Translations under genes and position numbers: made by a program
From: an uncultured Polaribacter sp.
GTDB lineage: Bacteria; Bacteroidota; Bacteroidia; Flavobacteriales; Flavobacteriaceae
Reading direction: 5' to 3'
Assembly: GCA_943846595.1 (NCBI GenBank)
Contig: OX044355.1
Coordinates: forward strand, 620,001 to 684,000
DNA length: 64,000 nucleotides
Notes under the pieces: model-generated
What the model was told of the DNA's origin: nothing
Seen by the model: the letters and a program-made list of their open reading frames with translations, nothing else
Databases searched by the model: none
Part shown: piece by piece, positions 1 to 8,090 of the stretch
Layout of the letters: each line of letters opens with the position of its first letter
Position numbering within the stretch: position 1 is the stretch's first letter

Positions 1-822
1 TTTTGGATCTATCGTAAAAGTAAGATCTTGACGCATATCCCTCCGTTTACCAATCTCTTCTTTGGTTATAATAATAGAAAGATTCTCTGCTTCTTGTTCT
101 ACTTCTGTAGGAAACTCATACGGTAAATCGTATTCTAACAAAATAGCATGCATTTCTGTATTATGTTCTCCTGGTTTCCCTAGAACTGCGGTAATTTCTC
201 CGAAGGGATTTTTAGATTTCGCTGGCCAATCAGAAATTGTAACTTGTACTTTATCACCATCTTCTGCACCATTCATTTTATTTTCTGAAATGAAAATATC
301 TACATACATTTTATTATTGTCTGGAACTACAAAGCCAAAATTTTTATTCTTTTGTAAAACTCCTACAAACTGTGTTTTGGATCGTTCTAAAACTTCAACA
401 ACATCAGCTTCGTATTTTTTTCCACTTCTCTTTTTAAATACATATGCTTTTACCGTATCATTATGCAATCCTTTTCCAAGGTTTGAATTTGGAATAAAAA
501 TATCATCTTCGTAATCGTCGGAAATAAAATATCCATTTCCATTAGAGGTAATATCTAAGGTACCTGTAGTATATTTTCGATTTTTATTTATTTGAAATTT
601 CCCACGATCTATTTCTACAATTTTTTGAGTTCCTGTTAATTCGGCCAATCTCTTTATTACTTGTGTTTTTCCATCGGTATCTGAAATACTTAATTTATTA
701 GAAATTTGTTTGTAATTATAAGATTTTGAAGTGTCTTCATTTAAAATTTTAAAGATATTTTTAGTCAAATCTTTTACAATATTCCCTTTCTTTTTATATA
801 TATTTTTCTTTTTTCTCGTCAT
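1..822 (-). CDS. rnr: Ribonuclease R, N-terminal part (runs off the left edge)
   Basis: This would be the 3'-5' exoribonuclease that degrades structured RNA. The 274 codons visible start at an ATG on the minus strand at 822-820 and stay open to the window edge, so the catalytic RNB and S1 domains lie outside. Visible are a lysine-rich start (MTRKKKNIYKKK), a helical winged-helix-like region near residues 15-60, and two cold-shock-type modules. The first has GNGYFISDD and DIFIPN, the second NFGFVVPDN and DIFISENKMNGAEDGDKV. This is the usual RNase R/VacB order. It is transcribed divergently from the lipid kinase at 965. Naming it RNase R rather than RNase II rests on the helical N-terminus and tandem cold-shock domains. 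Confidence 0.88.
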   Translation of the reverse strand, partial: MTRKKKNIYKKKGNIVKDLTKNIFKILNEDTSKSYNYKQISNKLSISDTDGKTQVIKRLAELTGTQKIVEIDRGKFQINKNRKYTTGTLDITSNGNGYFISDDYEDDIFIPNSNLGKGLHNDTVKAYVFKKRSGKKYEADVVEVLERSKTQFVGVLQKNKNFGFVVPDNNKMYVDIFISENKMNGAEDGDKVQVTISDWPAKSKNPFGEITAVLGKPGEHNTEMHAILLEYDLPYEFPTEVEQEAENLSIIITKEEIGKRRDMRQDLTFTIDPK

Positions 823-914
823 TTTTTAACTTATTAATGTACTGATTTAAGTTCTTTTTATACTGAAATCAACAACTATTGTAAAATACAATTAATTTTA
901 CTGTTTAAATATTA

Positions 915-938
915 AATAATAGTTATCAAACTATTATT
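915..938. repeat. Perfect 10-bp inverted repeat in the rnr/lipid-kinase divergent gap
   Basis: The arms AATAATAGTT and AACTATTATT are separated by ATCA. The repeat ends just before a weak -7-like word (TATTTTG, 940-946) that precedes the lipid kinase. It could be an operator or only a fold in AT-rich DNA; there is no T-tract characteristic of a terminator. Confidence 0.4.
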
Positions 939-964
939 GTATTTTGCTTTTTAAATTATTATTT

Positions 965-1879
965 ATGTCTAAATCTTGGTTTATAATTGCAAACCCTATT
1001 GCAGGAAATGGAAAATTTTCTAAACAGTGGAAGGAAATTCAACAAGTACTTAACAATAAAAATATAGACTATTCTTTTGTTTTTACACAGTTTTCTAAAC
1101 ACGAAATTGAATTGGTGCAAAATGCAATTCAGCAAGGTTTTAGAAATATTATTTCCGTAGGTGGAGATGGAACACTACATAATATAGTTAACGGAGTAAT
1201 GATGCAAAGGTATGTAAAATCTTCTGATATAACTATTGCAGTACTTCCAATAGGAACTGGTAACGATTGGATTAAAACCTATAACATTCCAAATAATAAA
1301 AAAAAAGCGATCGATTGTATTTCAGAAAGAAAAACAATTCTACAGGATATTGGACAAATAAAAACAACAGCTGGTAAAATTTTCTACTTCAATAATGTAG
1401 CAGGTGTGGGATATGACGGTTATATTGCTAAAAAACTACAAGAAGTAAAAAGATTAGGTGCTTTGTCTTATTTAATTGCTGGAATTTACGGGTTGTTATT
1501 TTATAAAAAGTCAACCTTTAAAATTTTAATAAATCAAACAATAATTAAAACTACTTGTTTAATGACAATTGTTTCAATTTGTAAATTTTCTGGTGGAGGA
1601 ATGCAGTTTTCTAAAAAAGGGGCTCTTAATGATGGATTGTTTGATATTACGATCTTTAAAAATCTTAGTTTATTTGATTTAATTTTAAATATTAAAAAAT
1701 TATACAACGGAAAAATTGTAAATCACCCAAAAGTAGCTACTTATAAAGCAAATGAAATTACAGTAGTTCCACAAAATTCGGAACCCTTTATTCAAGCAGA
1801 CGGTGAATTGATTGGAACTGGAACAGCTACTTTCTCTCTTATTGAAAAAGGAATTCATTTTGTGATTACTTCTAATTAA
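965..1879 (+). CDS. Diacylglycerol/sphingosine kinase-family lipid kinase
   Basis: A 304-residue protein of the DAGK catalytic family (DgkB/YegS type), which phosphorylates diacylglycerol or a related lipid at the inner membrane face. The nucleotide-binding signature GGDGTLHNIVNG is at residues 66-77, preceded by the family start FIIANPIAGNGK at about 6-17. PIGTGNDW follows near residue 97, and the C-terminal half has the FIQADGE motif. The ATG at 965 is chosen because it starts right before the conserved first strand; the in-frame TTG at 944 adds an unconserved leader that overlaps a promoter-like word. It lies divergent to rnr and is followed by a 563-base non-coding gap. The exact lipid substrate cannot be told. 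Confidence 0.88.
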   Translation: MSKSWFIIANPIAGNGKFSKQWKEIQQVLNNKNIDYSFVFTQFSKHEIELVQNAIQQGFRNIISVGGDGTLHNIVNGVMMQRYVKSSDITIAVLPIGTGNDWIKTYNIPNNKKKAIDCISERKTILQDIGQIKTTAGKIFYFNNVAGVGYDGYIAKKLQEVKRLGALSYLIAGIYGLLFYKKSTFKILINQTIIKTTCLMTIVSICKFSGGGMQFSKKGALNDGLFDITIFKNLSLFDLILNIKKLYNGKIVNHPKVATYKANEITVVPQNSEPFIQADGELIGTGTATFSLIEKGIHFVITSN

Positions 1880-2442
1880 TTTTTATGTATGGGTATTTTT
1901 ATTTTTTCTTTGGATTCAGAGTTATCAACATTCTATATAATATTCATTTTTCTTTTATTAAATTTTAAAAAATAATGATGTTTATAATAGTTTGTGAATA
2001 GTGACAATAAAAATAATTACTTTTATTTTTTTATATGAGTTATTAAAAACCATCCACATTTATGAATTCTTTAAAAGGTTTAAAATCAACTATAAAATAG
2101 AGTTGTTAACAATACTTATAAAAAGGAATTAACCAATAATTATTGATATTTAATAATGAAATAAATGTAGACAACCCTTCTTTTTTATGTTGATAAACTA
2201 TTATCAAAAAACAATAAAAATTTTTGTGTAAGTAGTTAGGCTCCTTGTATTATAATAATTTTTAAATATCACAAAAAAAGTTTTTAAAATTTATAGATAC
2301 TTCTTAACATTTACAAAATATACTTAATCTATTAAAAATGAAACTGTTATTAAAAATGGTAAAAAACAGGGTGTTAATAACCTTAAAAAACCCTTAGTTT
2401 CTGTATTTTTGTCTAACACAACTGAATTAAAATCAATTTATT
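1880..2442. other. AT-rich non-coding gap with DnaA-box-like words
   Basis: No credible gene, RNA or repeat array is seen in these 563 bases. The stretch is very AT-rich, with long A and T runs. It holds two copies of TTATCAACA, one on each strand (1922-1930 and 2188-2196), one mismatch from the DnaA box TTATCCACA. Weaker matches are at 2050-2058 (CCATCCACA) and 2372-2380 (TGTTAATAA). A small palindrome TTGATA...TATCAA lies at 2190-2207. The rpiB promoter element ends the gap. The possible role as a replication-initiation or DnaA-binding region is discussed as a finding and is speculative. Confidence 0.4.
2404..2411 (+). promoter_or_regulatory. Bacteroidota -7 element for rpiB
   Basis: TATTTTTG matches TAnnTTTG exactly and lies 31 bases before the rpiB ATG. 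No clear TTG -33 element is visible at the right spacing. Confidence 0.5.
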
Positions 2443-2871
2443 ATGACAATTGCTATTGGTAACGATCACGCAGGAACAGAATATAAGTTCGAAATTATAA
2501 AATATTTAGAGTCGAAAGGACATACTGTTTTAAATTTTGGAACAGACACAAATACTTCTATGGATTATCCAGATGCAATTCACCCAACAGCAACTGCTGT
2601 AGAATCTGGTAAAGCAACTTTTGGTATTATTTTATGTGGAAGTGGAAATGGTGCACAAATGACAGCTAACAAACATCAAGGAATACGTGCTGCATTGTGT
2701 TGGAATAATGAATTAGTAGCGTTAACAAGACAGCATAATAATTCAAATATTTTAACCATTCCTGCACGTTTTGTTTCTATACAACAAGCCTTAGGTTTTG
2801 TTGAATTATTTTTAAATACCGAATTTGAAGGAGGAAGACATAGCAATCGAGTTGATAAGATTTCTTGTTAA
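2443..2871 (+). CDS. rpiB: Ribose-5-phosphate isomerase B
   Basis: A 142-residue RpiB/LacAB-family sugar-phosphate isomerase that interconverts ribose 5-phosphate and ribulose 5-phosphate in the pentose phosphate pathway. The start TIAIGNDHAG contains the conserved Asp-His pair (8-9). CGSGNG at residues 65-70 supplies the catalytic cysteine and phosphate loop, and RAALCWN and HNNSNIL follow. The length fits the family. It is preceded by an exact TAnnTTTG promoter element and followed after 33 bases by the ElaA-like acetyltransferase, probably in the same transcript. Allose-6-phosphate isomerase activity is a known alternative in this family and cannot be excluded. Confidence 0.93.
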   Translation: MTIAIGNDHAGTEYKFEIIKYLESKGHTVLNFGTDTNTSMDYPDAIHPTATAVESGKATFGIILCGSGNGAQMTANKHQGIRAALCWNNELVALTRQHNNSNILTIPARFVSIQQALGFVELFLNTEFEGGRHSNRVDKISC

Positions 2872-2904
2872 AATAATTTTTCACGCTTAGGATCGTCGTT
2901 TTTT

Positions 2905-3345
2905 ATGGATTTTTATATCAAATCTTTTTCAGAATTAAATACAAATGAATTGTATCAAATTCTTCAATTACGTGCAGAAGTTTTTGTAGTAGAGCAAGAC
3001 TGTGTGTATCAAGATGTAGATGGAAAAGATCAAAAGTCATTGCATGTTTTTGGAACTAAAAACAACAAAATAATTGCTTATACTCGAATTTTTAAACCAG
3101 GAGATTATTTTAAAAATGCAAGTATTGGTCGTGTTGTTGTCGTTGCTTCAGAAAGAAAATTCGGTTTTGGACATGATGTAATGAAAGCTTCTATTTTAGC
3201 TATTAAAAATTATTTTAAGGAGGATATAATTACAATTTCTGCACAAGTATATTTAAAAAAATTCTATGAATCTCATGGATTTTATCAAGTAGGAAAAGAT
3301 TATTTAGAAGACGGCATTCCACATATAGAAATGTTAAAAAATTAA
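2905..3345 (+). CDS. ElaA-like GNAT acetyltransferase
   Basis: A 146-residue GNAT-fold N-acetyltransferase of the ElaA type. The family opening FSELNTNELYQILQLRAEVF covers residues 8-27, VVEQDCVYQDVDGKD follows, and the acetyl-CoA-binding strand reads SIGRVVVV around residue 73. The C-terminal YESHGFYQVGKDYLEDGIPH is typical of ElaA proteins. Substrate unknown. It sits 33 bases after rpiB, and its last four bases overlap the end of the convergent rluE, so the two genes share no separate terminator. Confidence 0.85.
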   Translation: MDFYIKSFSELNTNELYQILQLRAEVFVVEQDCVYQDVDGKDQKSLHVFGTKNNKIIAYTRIFKPGDYFKNASIGRVVVVASERKFGFGHDVMKASILAIKNYFKEDIITISAQVYLKKFYESHGFYQVGKDYLEDGIPHIEMLKN

Positions 3346-3908
3346 AGAAGTGAATTTACTTCTTTAACAGCTCCAACTTTTAAACCATCTAAACATAAAG
3401 TTCCAATTCGAACTCGAATTAAACGCAAGGTAGGATACCCGACCGCTGCCGTCATTTTACGAACCTGTCTAAATTTACCTTCTTTTATTACAATAGCAAC
3501 CCAACTTGTAGGTCCATGTCGATCATCTCTAATTTTTTGACTTCTTAATGGAAATTTAGGGGTATCAATTAAAAAAGATTTTCCAGGTTTTGTTTGATAT
3601 TTTTTTCCACTAAAACCAATTTCAACACCTTTTTTAAGTTTTTCAACAGCTTCCTGAGTGATTAATCCATCTACTTGAACATAATATTCTTTTTCAAACT
3701 TATTACTTCTAATTTCTTCAGAAACTTTTCCATCAGTAGTGAGTAATAATAAGCCTTCTGAAGTAACATCCAATCGACCAATAGCCATAGTTCTATTTGG
3801 GAAATTATAAAGCTCTCCTAATAATTTTTTCTTTCTTTTTGCTGGGTTTACAAATTGAGAAATTGTTCCCCAAGGTTTATGAAGGATAAAATGTTGGTGT
3901 TTTTCCAT
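3342..3908 (-). CDS. rluE: 23S rRNA pseudouridine synthase, RsuA/RluE family
   Basis: A 188-residue pseudouridine synthase of the RsuA/RluB/RluE/RluF class. The catalytic motif GRLDVTSEGLLLLTTDG places the nucleophilic aspartate at residue 47. The KEYYVQVDG strand and the C-terminal EGKFRQVRKM motif are also present. There is no N-terminal S4 domain, which with the short length favours RluE (U2457 of 23S rRNA in E. coli numbering) over RsuA or RluB. It is transcribed towards elaA and overlaps its 3' end by four bases, and is divergent from recA. The site assignment is by family, not shown by the sequence. Confidence 0.85.
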   Translation of the reverse strand: MEKHQHFILHKPWGTISQFVNPAKRKKKLLGELYNFPNRTMAIGRLDVTSEGLLLLTTDGKVSEEIRSNKFEKEYYVQVDGLITQEAVEKLKKGVEIGFSGKKYQTKPGKSFLIDTPKFPLRSQKIRDDRHGPTSWVAIVIKEGKFRQVRKMTAAVGYPTLRLIRVRIGTLCLDGLKVGAVKEVNSLL

Positions 3909-3982
3909 AAATTTGTCTTACAAGAACAATACTACAAAAATGCAACTTAATTATTAGGAAATTAAACGTTGTTTTTTGTAAC

Positions 3983-4012
3983 TTGTCTCACTTTAAAAAA
4001 ACAATATTTTAG
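3983..4012 (+). promoter_or_regulatory. Probable recA promoter (TTG, 19 bp, TATTTTAG)
   Basis: A TTG -33 word at 3983-3985 and TATTTTAG at 4005-4012 (one mismatch from TAnnTTTG) are spaced by 19 bases, within the Bacteroidota range. The -7 element lies only nine bases before the recA ATG, so the leader would be extremely short. No LexA-like palindrome is obvious. Confidence 0.45.
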
Positions 4013-4020
4013 CAGAATTT

Positions 4021-5028
4021 ATGGCAGCAGATAAAGAAAAAACAGCAAAATTAAAAGCACTTCAACTTACTTTAGATAAGTTAGATAAGACCTATGGTAA
4101 AGGATCTGTTATGAAGTTAGGAGATGTAGTTACTGAAGAAGTAGATGCAATTTCGTCAGGATCTTTAGGATTGGACTTAGCATTAGGAGTTGGTGGATAT
4201 CCAAGAGGAAGAGTTATTGAAATATATGGTCCAGAATCTTCAGGGAAAACAACTTTAACATTACATGCAATTGCAGAAGCACAAAAAGCAGGAGGAATTG
4301 CTGCTTTTATTGACGCAGAACACGCTTTTGACAAATTTTATGCAGAAAACTTAGGGGTAGATATTGATAATTTAATTATTTCCCAACCCGATCATGGTGA
4401 ACAAGCCTTAGAAATTACAGAGAATTTAATTCGTTCAGGTGCTGTAGATATTGTTGTTATTGATTCAGTAGCAGCACTAACGCCAAAATCTGAGATTGAA
4501 GGAGAAATGGGAGATTCTAAAATGGGACTTCATGCGCGTTTAATGTCACAGGCATTAAGAAAATTAACAGGAACAATTTCTAAAACCAATTGTACGGTTA
4601 TTTTCATCAACCAATTAAGAGAAAAAATTGGGGTTATGTTTGGTAATCCAGAAACAACAACAGGAGGAAATGCATTAAAATTTTATGCTTCTGTTCGTTT
4701 AGATATTCGAAGAAGAACGCAAATTAAAGAAGGAGACCGTGTGATTGGAAACAGTACTAAGGTGAAAGTTGTAAAAAATAAAGTAGCACCGCCTTTTCAA
4801 ATTGCAGAATTTGACATCATGTATGGTGAAGGAATTTCTAAAGTTGGAGAAATTTTAGACATTGGTGTAGAATTGGGAATTGTTAAGAAAAGTGGTTCTT
4901 GGTTTAGTTATGGAGAGACAAAATTAGGACAAGGTAGAGACGCGGTAAAAGGTTTAATTAAAGACAATCTAGAACTAGCAGAAGAACTTGAAGGAAAAAT
5001 AAAAGCTGCGATTGAAAATCAAGAATAA
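4021..5028 (+). CDS. recA: Recombinase RecA
   Basis: A 335-residue RecA, the ATP-dependent strand-exchange protein of homologous recombination and SOS signalling. The Walker A loop GPESSGKTT lies at residues 70-78. IDAEHAFD, the Walker B strand [14 protein letters not shown] and the DNA-binding loop region [17 protein letters not shown] follow. [21 protein letters not shown] carries loop 2, and the C-terminal tail is acidic. Length and order are standard. It stands alone between a short promoter region and a strong hairpin terminator at 5057-5092; recX is not next to it. Confidence 0.98.
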   Translation: MAADKEKTAKLKALQLTLDKLDKTYGKGSVMKLGDVVTEEVDAISSGSLGLDLALGVGGYPRGRVIEIYGPESSGKTTLTLHAIAEAQKAGGIAAFIDAEHAFDKFYAENLGVDIDNLIISQPDHGEQALEITENLIRSGAVDIVVIDSVAALTPKSEIEGEMGDSKMGLHARLMSQALRKLTGTISKTNCTVIFINQLREKIGVMFGNPETTTGGNALKFYASVRLDIRRRTQIKEGDRVIGNSTKVKVVKNKVAPPFQIAEFDIMYGEGISKVGEILDIGVELGIVKKSGSWFSYGETKLGQGRDAVKGLIKDNLELAEELEGKIKAAIENQE

Positions 5029-5056
5029 GGATCCAAACCAAAACTATAATTTATTC

Positions 5057-5092
5057 AACTCTCAAAAAAATCAATTTTTTGAGAGTTTTTTT
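5057..5092 (+). terminator. Rho-independent terminator after recA
   Basis: A perfect 13-bp stem AACTCTCAAAAAA / TTTTTTGAGAGTT with a five-base loop is followed by a T-tract. Being symmetrical with A and T runs, it could also stop minus-strand transcription. Confidence 0.85.
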
Positions 5093-5136
5093 ATTTTACA
5101 ACATCATTAAATGATCAATATATATTCAATCTCCTT

Positions 5137-5828
5137 TTGTATACAATTTTAAAAGAAAACGATATTATTTCCTCTGTTTTTCCGAAAGGCGTAAAAAGAA
5201 ATAAGGAAAATACGAAAGGCTGGCTTATGTCACATTTTGACGTTAGTGCTGTGCGTTTGTATCTATACGTTATTTCCAAAAATGCAGACCAACAATCTTT
5301 AAATAAATTAACAACCTATGTCCAAAAGAAAATAGAAAATAAAGAATTCTATTCTTTTTGGTGGACAGATTTTGTTTATACGCTTTATTATTTATTTAAA
5401 GCATCCATTTATTTAAAAGAGGATACAATTCAATCATTCGTGAAAAATTATATTGAAGAAAACTATTCATTTAATAAATTAACAACTTCTTTTAAATCGA
5501 ATAATTTTTATATAGGGATGTTATTAGGAATATATTGTGAAGATGAAGGCTTTTATTATAAAAACAAAAAAATGCCCAATTGATTGCCTCACAACTTATA
5601 TCGACACAATATGAGGACGGTTCTTGGGAGTCTACTCCATCATTAAGAATTTTTAAACCCAGTATTATCAATCCTCAAGAACATCTTTTGGACCCTGTTA
5701 AAGACATATCTACTTCTAGGATTGATAAACTATTTGTAGATTACAACCGTTTATTTACGTCATCAAAATGCTATGAATCTTTACAACAATATAAAGAGGT
5801 TTGCGAGAAAACAGGCATCATTTTTTAA
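5137..5828 (+). pseudogene. Remnant of a squalene-cyclase/prenyltransferase-repeat-like gene
   Basis: Two overlapping reading frames join into one protein if a single shift is made in the A-run at about 5565-5572: ...YYKNKK then NAQLIASQLISTQ. The second part has YEDGSWESTPSLRIFKP, which resembles the QxxDGSW repeat of squalene/hopene cyclases and prenyltransferase beta subunits. The first part has SHFDVSAVRLYLYVIS and WWTDFVYTLYYL, typical of the same alpha-alpha toroid. No good start exists: only a TTG at 5137, with an in-frame stop at 5080, so the 5' end is probably lost. It lies between two strong terminators. I call it a decayed gene; a sequencing error could explain the frameshift but not the missing start. 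Confidence 0.6.
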
Positions 5829-5926
5829 AAGTGTTTTTTGATAAAATAGCTATATATTTGAGCGAAGAGAAGGGGATTGAAAAACGGTTTTGTGAAACAG
5901 CATAATTTTTTAATAAACACTAACAG

Positions 5927-5965
5927 AACCCCAAAAAAAAGAAATTATTTTTTTGGGGTTTTTAT
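5927..5965 (+). terminator. Rho-independent terminator
   Basis: The stem AACCCCAAAAAAA / TTTTTTTGGGGTT closes an eight-base loop and runs into TTTTATTTTT. It closes the cyclase remnant. Its end is about ten bases before the next start codon (5975), leaving almost no room for a separate promoter downstream. Confidence 0.8.
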
Positions 5966-5974
5966 TTTTAGAAG

Positions 5975-6520
5975 ATGATTACCATTCATAAAAAAATACA
6001 GTTACAACCAATATTGCCAAATGACATAGCGGTATTACAAGAATTAATGTGGGATATTTACCCACCTTCTTACAGCCATTTTTGGAAAGATGACGGTGTT
6101 TTTTATATCCACAATCAATATTCAAAAGAGAATATTTTAATAGAATTATCCCAAGAAAACACCCAGTATTATTTTGTTGTTTTTAACAATGAAATTATCG
6201 GTAACTTTCGAGTGGTATGGAATGAAAAACTTACCGGGTTATCACAAGAAAAACAATTGAAACTTCACCGCCTTTACTTACATCCTAAGACTCAAAATAA
6301 AGGAGTAGGAAAAACAATTATTTCTTGGCTGGAGGCACAAGCAAGGTTTAAAGACTATGAAATTCTTTGGTTAGATGCTATGGAGAAGCAAGAGCAAGCA
6401 TTCCAATTTTATAAAAAAAGAGGATACAAATACCACGCACATGTCTTTTTAGAGTTTAATTTAATGCATGGCTCTTTCAGAAAAATGAATCAAGTTTATA
6501 AGGTTTTGGGATCACTATAA
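5975..6520 (+). CDS. GNAT-family N-acetyltransferase
   Basis: A 181-residue GNAT-fold acetyltransferase. The N-terminal strand IQLQPILPNDIAVLQELM is followed by the central strand with LHRLYLHPKTQNKGVGKTII at residues 105-124. That segment holds the (Q/R)xxGx(G/A) acetyl-CoA loop (QNKGVGK). The C-terminal FQFYKKRGYKYHAHVFLEF is the usual closing beta-alpha-beta piece. Substrate unknown. The start at 5975 keeps the complete first strand. Convergent with dut, it ends one base before that gene's stop. Transcription must start inside or before the terminator stem just upstream, or come from read-through. Confidence 0.85.
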   Translation: MITIHKKIQLQPILPNDIAVLQELMWDIYPPSYSHFWKDDGVFYIHNQYSKENILIELSQENTQYYFVVFNNEIIGNFRVVWNEKLTGLSQEKQLKLHRLYLHPKTQNKGVGKTIISWLEAQARFKDYEILWLDAMEKQEQAFQFYKKRGYKYHAHVFLEFNLMHGSFRKMNQVYKVLGSL

Positions 6521-6952
6521 TTAAACACCTGTACTTCCAAAACCACCGGTACCTCGCGTTGTTTCGTCTAACACACTCACTTCTTCCCAGGTTACTCTTT
6601 CATGCTTTGCAATGATTAATTGCGCAATTCTCTCACCGTCATTGATTATAAAATCGTCATTGGATAAATTCACTAAAATAACGCCAATTTCACCCCGATA
6701 ATCTGCATCAACAGTTCCTGGAGAATTTAAGACTGTAATTCCTTTTTTAGCAGCAAGACCACTTCTTGGGCGAACCTGTGCTTCAAAACCAGGAGGCAGT
6801 GCAATAAACAACCCTGTTTTTACAATAGCTCTTTCTAAAGGCTTTAAAGTGATTTCTTTTTCAATATTTGCACGTAAATCCATACCAGCTGCACCATTGG
6901 TTTCGTAGTTTGGGGTTGCATGTTTCGATTTGTTGATGATTTGTACGTTCAT
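6521..6952 (-). CDS. dut: Deoxyuridine 5'-triphosphate nucleotidohydrolase (dUTPase)
   Basis: A 143-residue trimeric dUTPase that hydrolyses dUTP to dUMP and pyrophosphate, keeping uracil out of DNA and feeding dTMP synthesis. All five family motifs are present: AAGMDLRA (21-28), [11 protein letters not shown] (61-71), [13 protein letters not shown] (79-91, with the water-activating Asp), ERIAQLI and the glycine-rich C-terminal [10 protein letters not shown]. The length is standard. An exact minus-strand TATATTTG element lies upstream. It is divergent from gpsA and convergent with the acetyltransferase. Confidence 0.97.
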   Translation of the reverse strand: MNVQIINKSKHATPNYETNGAAGMDLRANIEKEITLKPLERAIVKTGLFIALPPGFEAQVRPRSGLAAKKGITVLNSPGTVDADYRGEIGVILVNLSNDDFIINDGERIAQLIIAKHERVTWEEVSVLDETTRGTGGFGSTGV

Positions 6953-6974
6953 TTTAAATAGGTATGTTGTTCAA

Positions 6975-6982
6975 CAAATATA
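6975..6982 (-). promoter_or_regulatory. Bacteroidota -7 element for dut
   Basis: On the minus strand the word reads TATATTTG, an exact TAnnTTTG match, 22 bases before the dut start. No -33 TTG is evident. Confidence 0.45.
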
Positions 6983-7022
6983 ATAAAACAACGAACTATC
7001 TTATAAAACTTAATACTTTTCT

Positions 7023-7030
7023 TATTTTTG
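7023..7030 (+). promoter_or_regulatory. Bacteroidota -7 element for gpsA
   Basis: TATTTTTG is an exact TAnnTTTG match ending nine bases before the ATG at 7040. The transcript would begin at about 7037, so translation is nearly leaderless from 7040, or starts at the next ATG (7052) with a leader of about 15 bases. Confidence 0.5.
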
Positions 7031-7039
7031 ACGTTTCAA

Positions 7040-8047
7040 ATGAAACAATCTATGAACTCACATCCTAAAATTGCGGTTATCGGAGGCGGAAGCTGGGCAA
7101 CAGCCATTGTAAAAATGTTGTGCGAAAACCTAGATACTATTGGATGGTACATGAGGAGTGCTTCTGCAAAAGAACATATTATTGAAAACAAACACAATCC
7201 AAATTATTTAAGTTCTGCAGAGTTACATCCAGAACAATTAGAGCTATCGAATGATCTTAATAAAATAATAGACACCTACGACGTTTTAATATTTGCAATC
7301 CCCTCTGCTTTTTTAATCCAAGAACTTTCAAAGACGACCATTTCCCTTGAAGAAAAGATAATTTTTTCAGCGATTAAAGGAATTGTTCCTGAAACAGGAT
7401 TAATTGTAGGAGAACATTTTATGGAAACCTATGGGATACCGGTTGATAATATTGGTGTTATCACAGGGCCTTGTCATGCAGAAGAAGTAGCCATGGAGCG
7501 CTTATCGTATTTAACCATTGCGTGTAATGATTCAGAGAAAGCCGCAATGATTAGTAAAAGTTTACAAAGTAGGTACATAAAGACCAAGCTTTCTGATGAT
7601 ATTATTGGTACTGAATATGCTGCGATGTTGAAAAATATTTATGCAATAGCAGCAGGAATTGCGCATGGCTTAGGCTATGGAGATAATTTTCAGTCCGTAT
7701 TAATGAGCAACGCAATTCGCGAAATGAATCGGTATATTAAAAAAGTACACAATATGAAACGGAATATTAATAACTCTGCTTATTTAGGCGATTTATTAGT
7801 TACAGGGTATTCTCTTTTTAGCAGAAACAGAACATTTGGGAACATGATCGGTAAAGGCTATACCGTGAAATCCGCACAAATGGAAATGAGTATGATCGCA
7901 GAAGGGTATTATGCCACTAAAAGTGCGTATAAAATTAAACAAGAAAAAGAAACAGATACGCCAATTATAGACGCCGTTTATAATGTTTTATACAATCATC
8001 AAGATCCAAAAAAAGAATTTAAAAAGTTGACAGATACCTTGGATTAA
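7040..8047 (+). CDS. gpsA: Glycerol-3-phosphate dehydrogenase [NAD(P)+]
   Basis: A 335-residue GpsA that reduces dihydroxyacetone phosphate to sn-glycerol 3-phosphate for phospholipid synthesis. The Rossmann loop IAVIGGGSWATAIVKML covers residues 11-27. ITGPCHAEEVAMERLSY, the catalytic-lysine segment AAMLKNIYAIAAGIAHGLGY and DLLVTGYSLFSRNRTFG are all diagnostic. The ATG at 7040 is used; 7052 (MNSHPKIAV) is equally possible because the promoter lies so close. A family-like C-terminus follows, then after 43 bases an ACT-domain protein on the same strand, probably co-transcribed. Confidence 0.95.
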   Translation: MKQSMNSHPKIAVIGGGSWATAIVKMLCENLDTIGWYMRSASAKEHIIENKHNPNYLSSAELHPEQLELSNDLNKIIDTYDVLIFAIPSAFLIQELSKTTISLEEKIIFSAIKGIVPETGLIVGEHFMETYGIPVDNIGVITGPCHAEEVAMERLSYLTIACNDSEKAAMISKSLQSRYIKTKLSDDIIGTEYAAMLKNIYAIAAGIAHGLGYGDNFQSVLMSNAIREMNRYIKKVHNMKRNINNSAYLGDLLVTGYSLFSRNRTFGNMIGKGYTVKSAQMEMSMIAEGYYATKSAYKIKQEKETDTPIIDAVYNVLYNHQDPKKEFKKLTDTLD

Positions 8048-8090
8048 TTGTTTAATTTTGAACAATTATATCATGTATTAAACTTTTCAA

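Noticed and set aside
944..964. Upstream TTG start for the lipid kinase
   Set aside because: It adds seven unconserved residues and overlaps the promoter-like word; the ATG at 965 directly precedes the conserved first strand.
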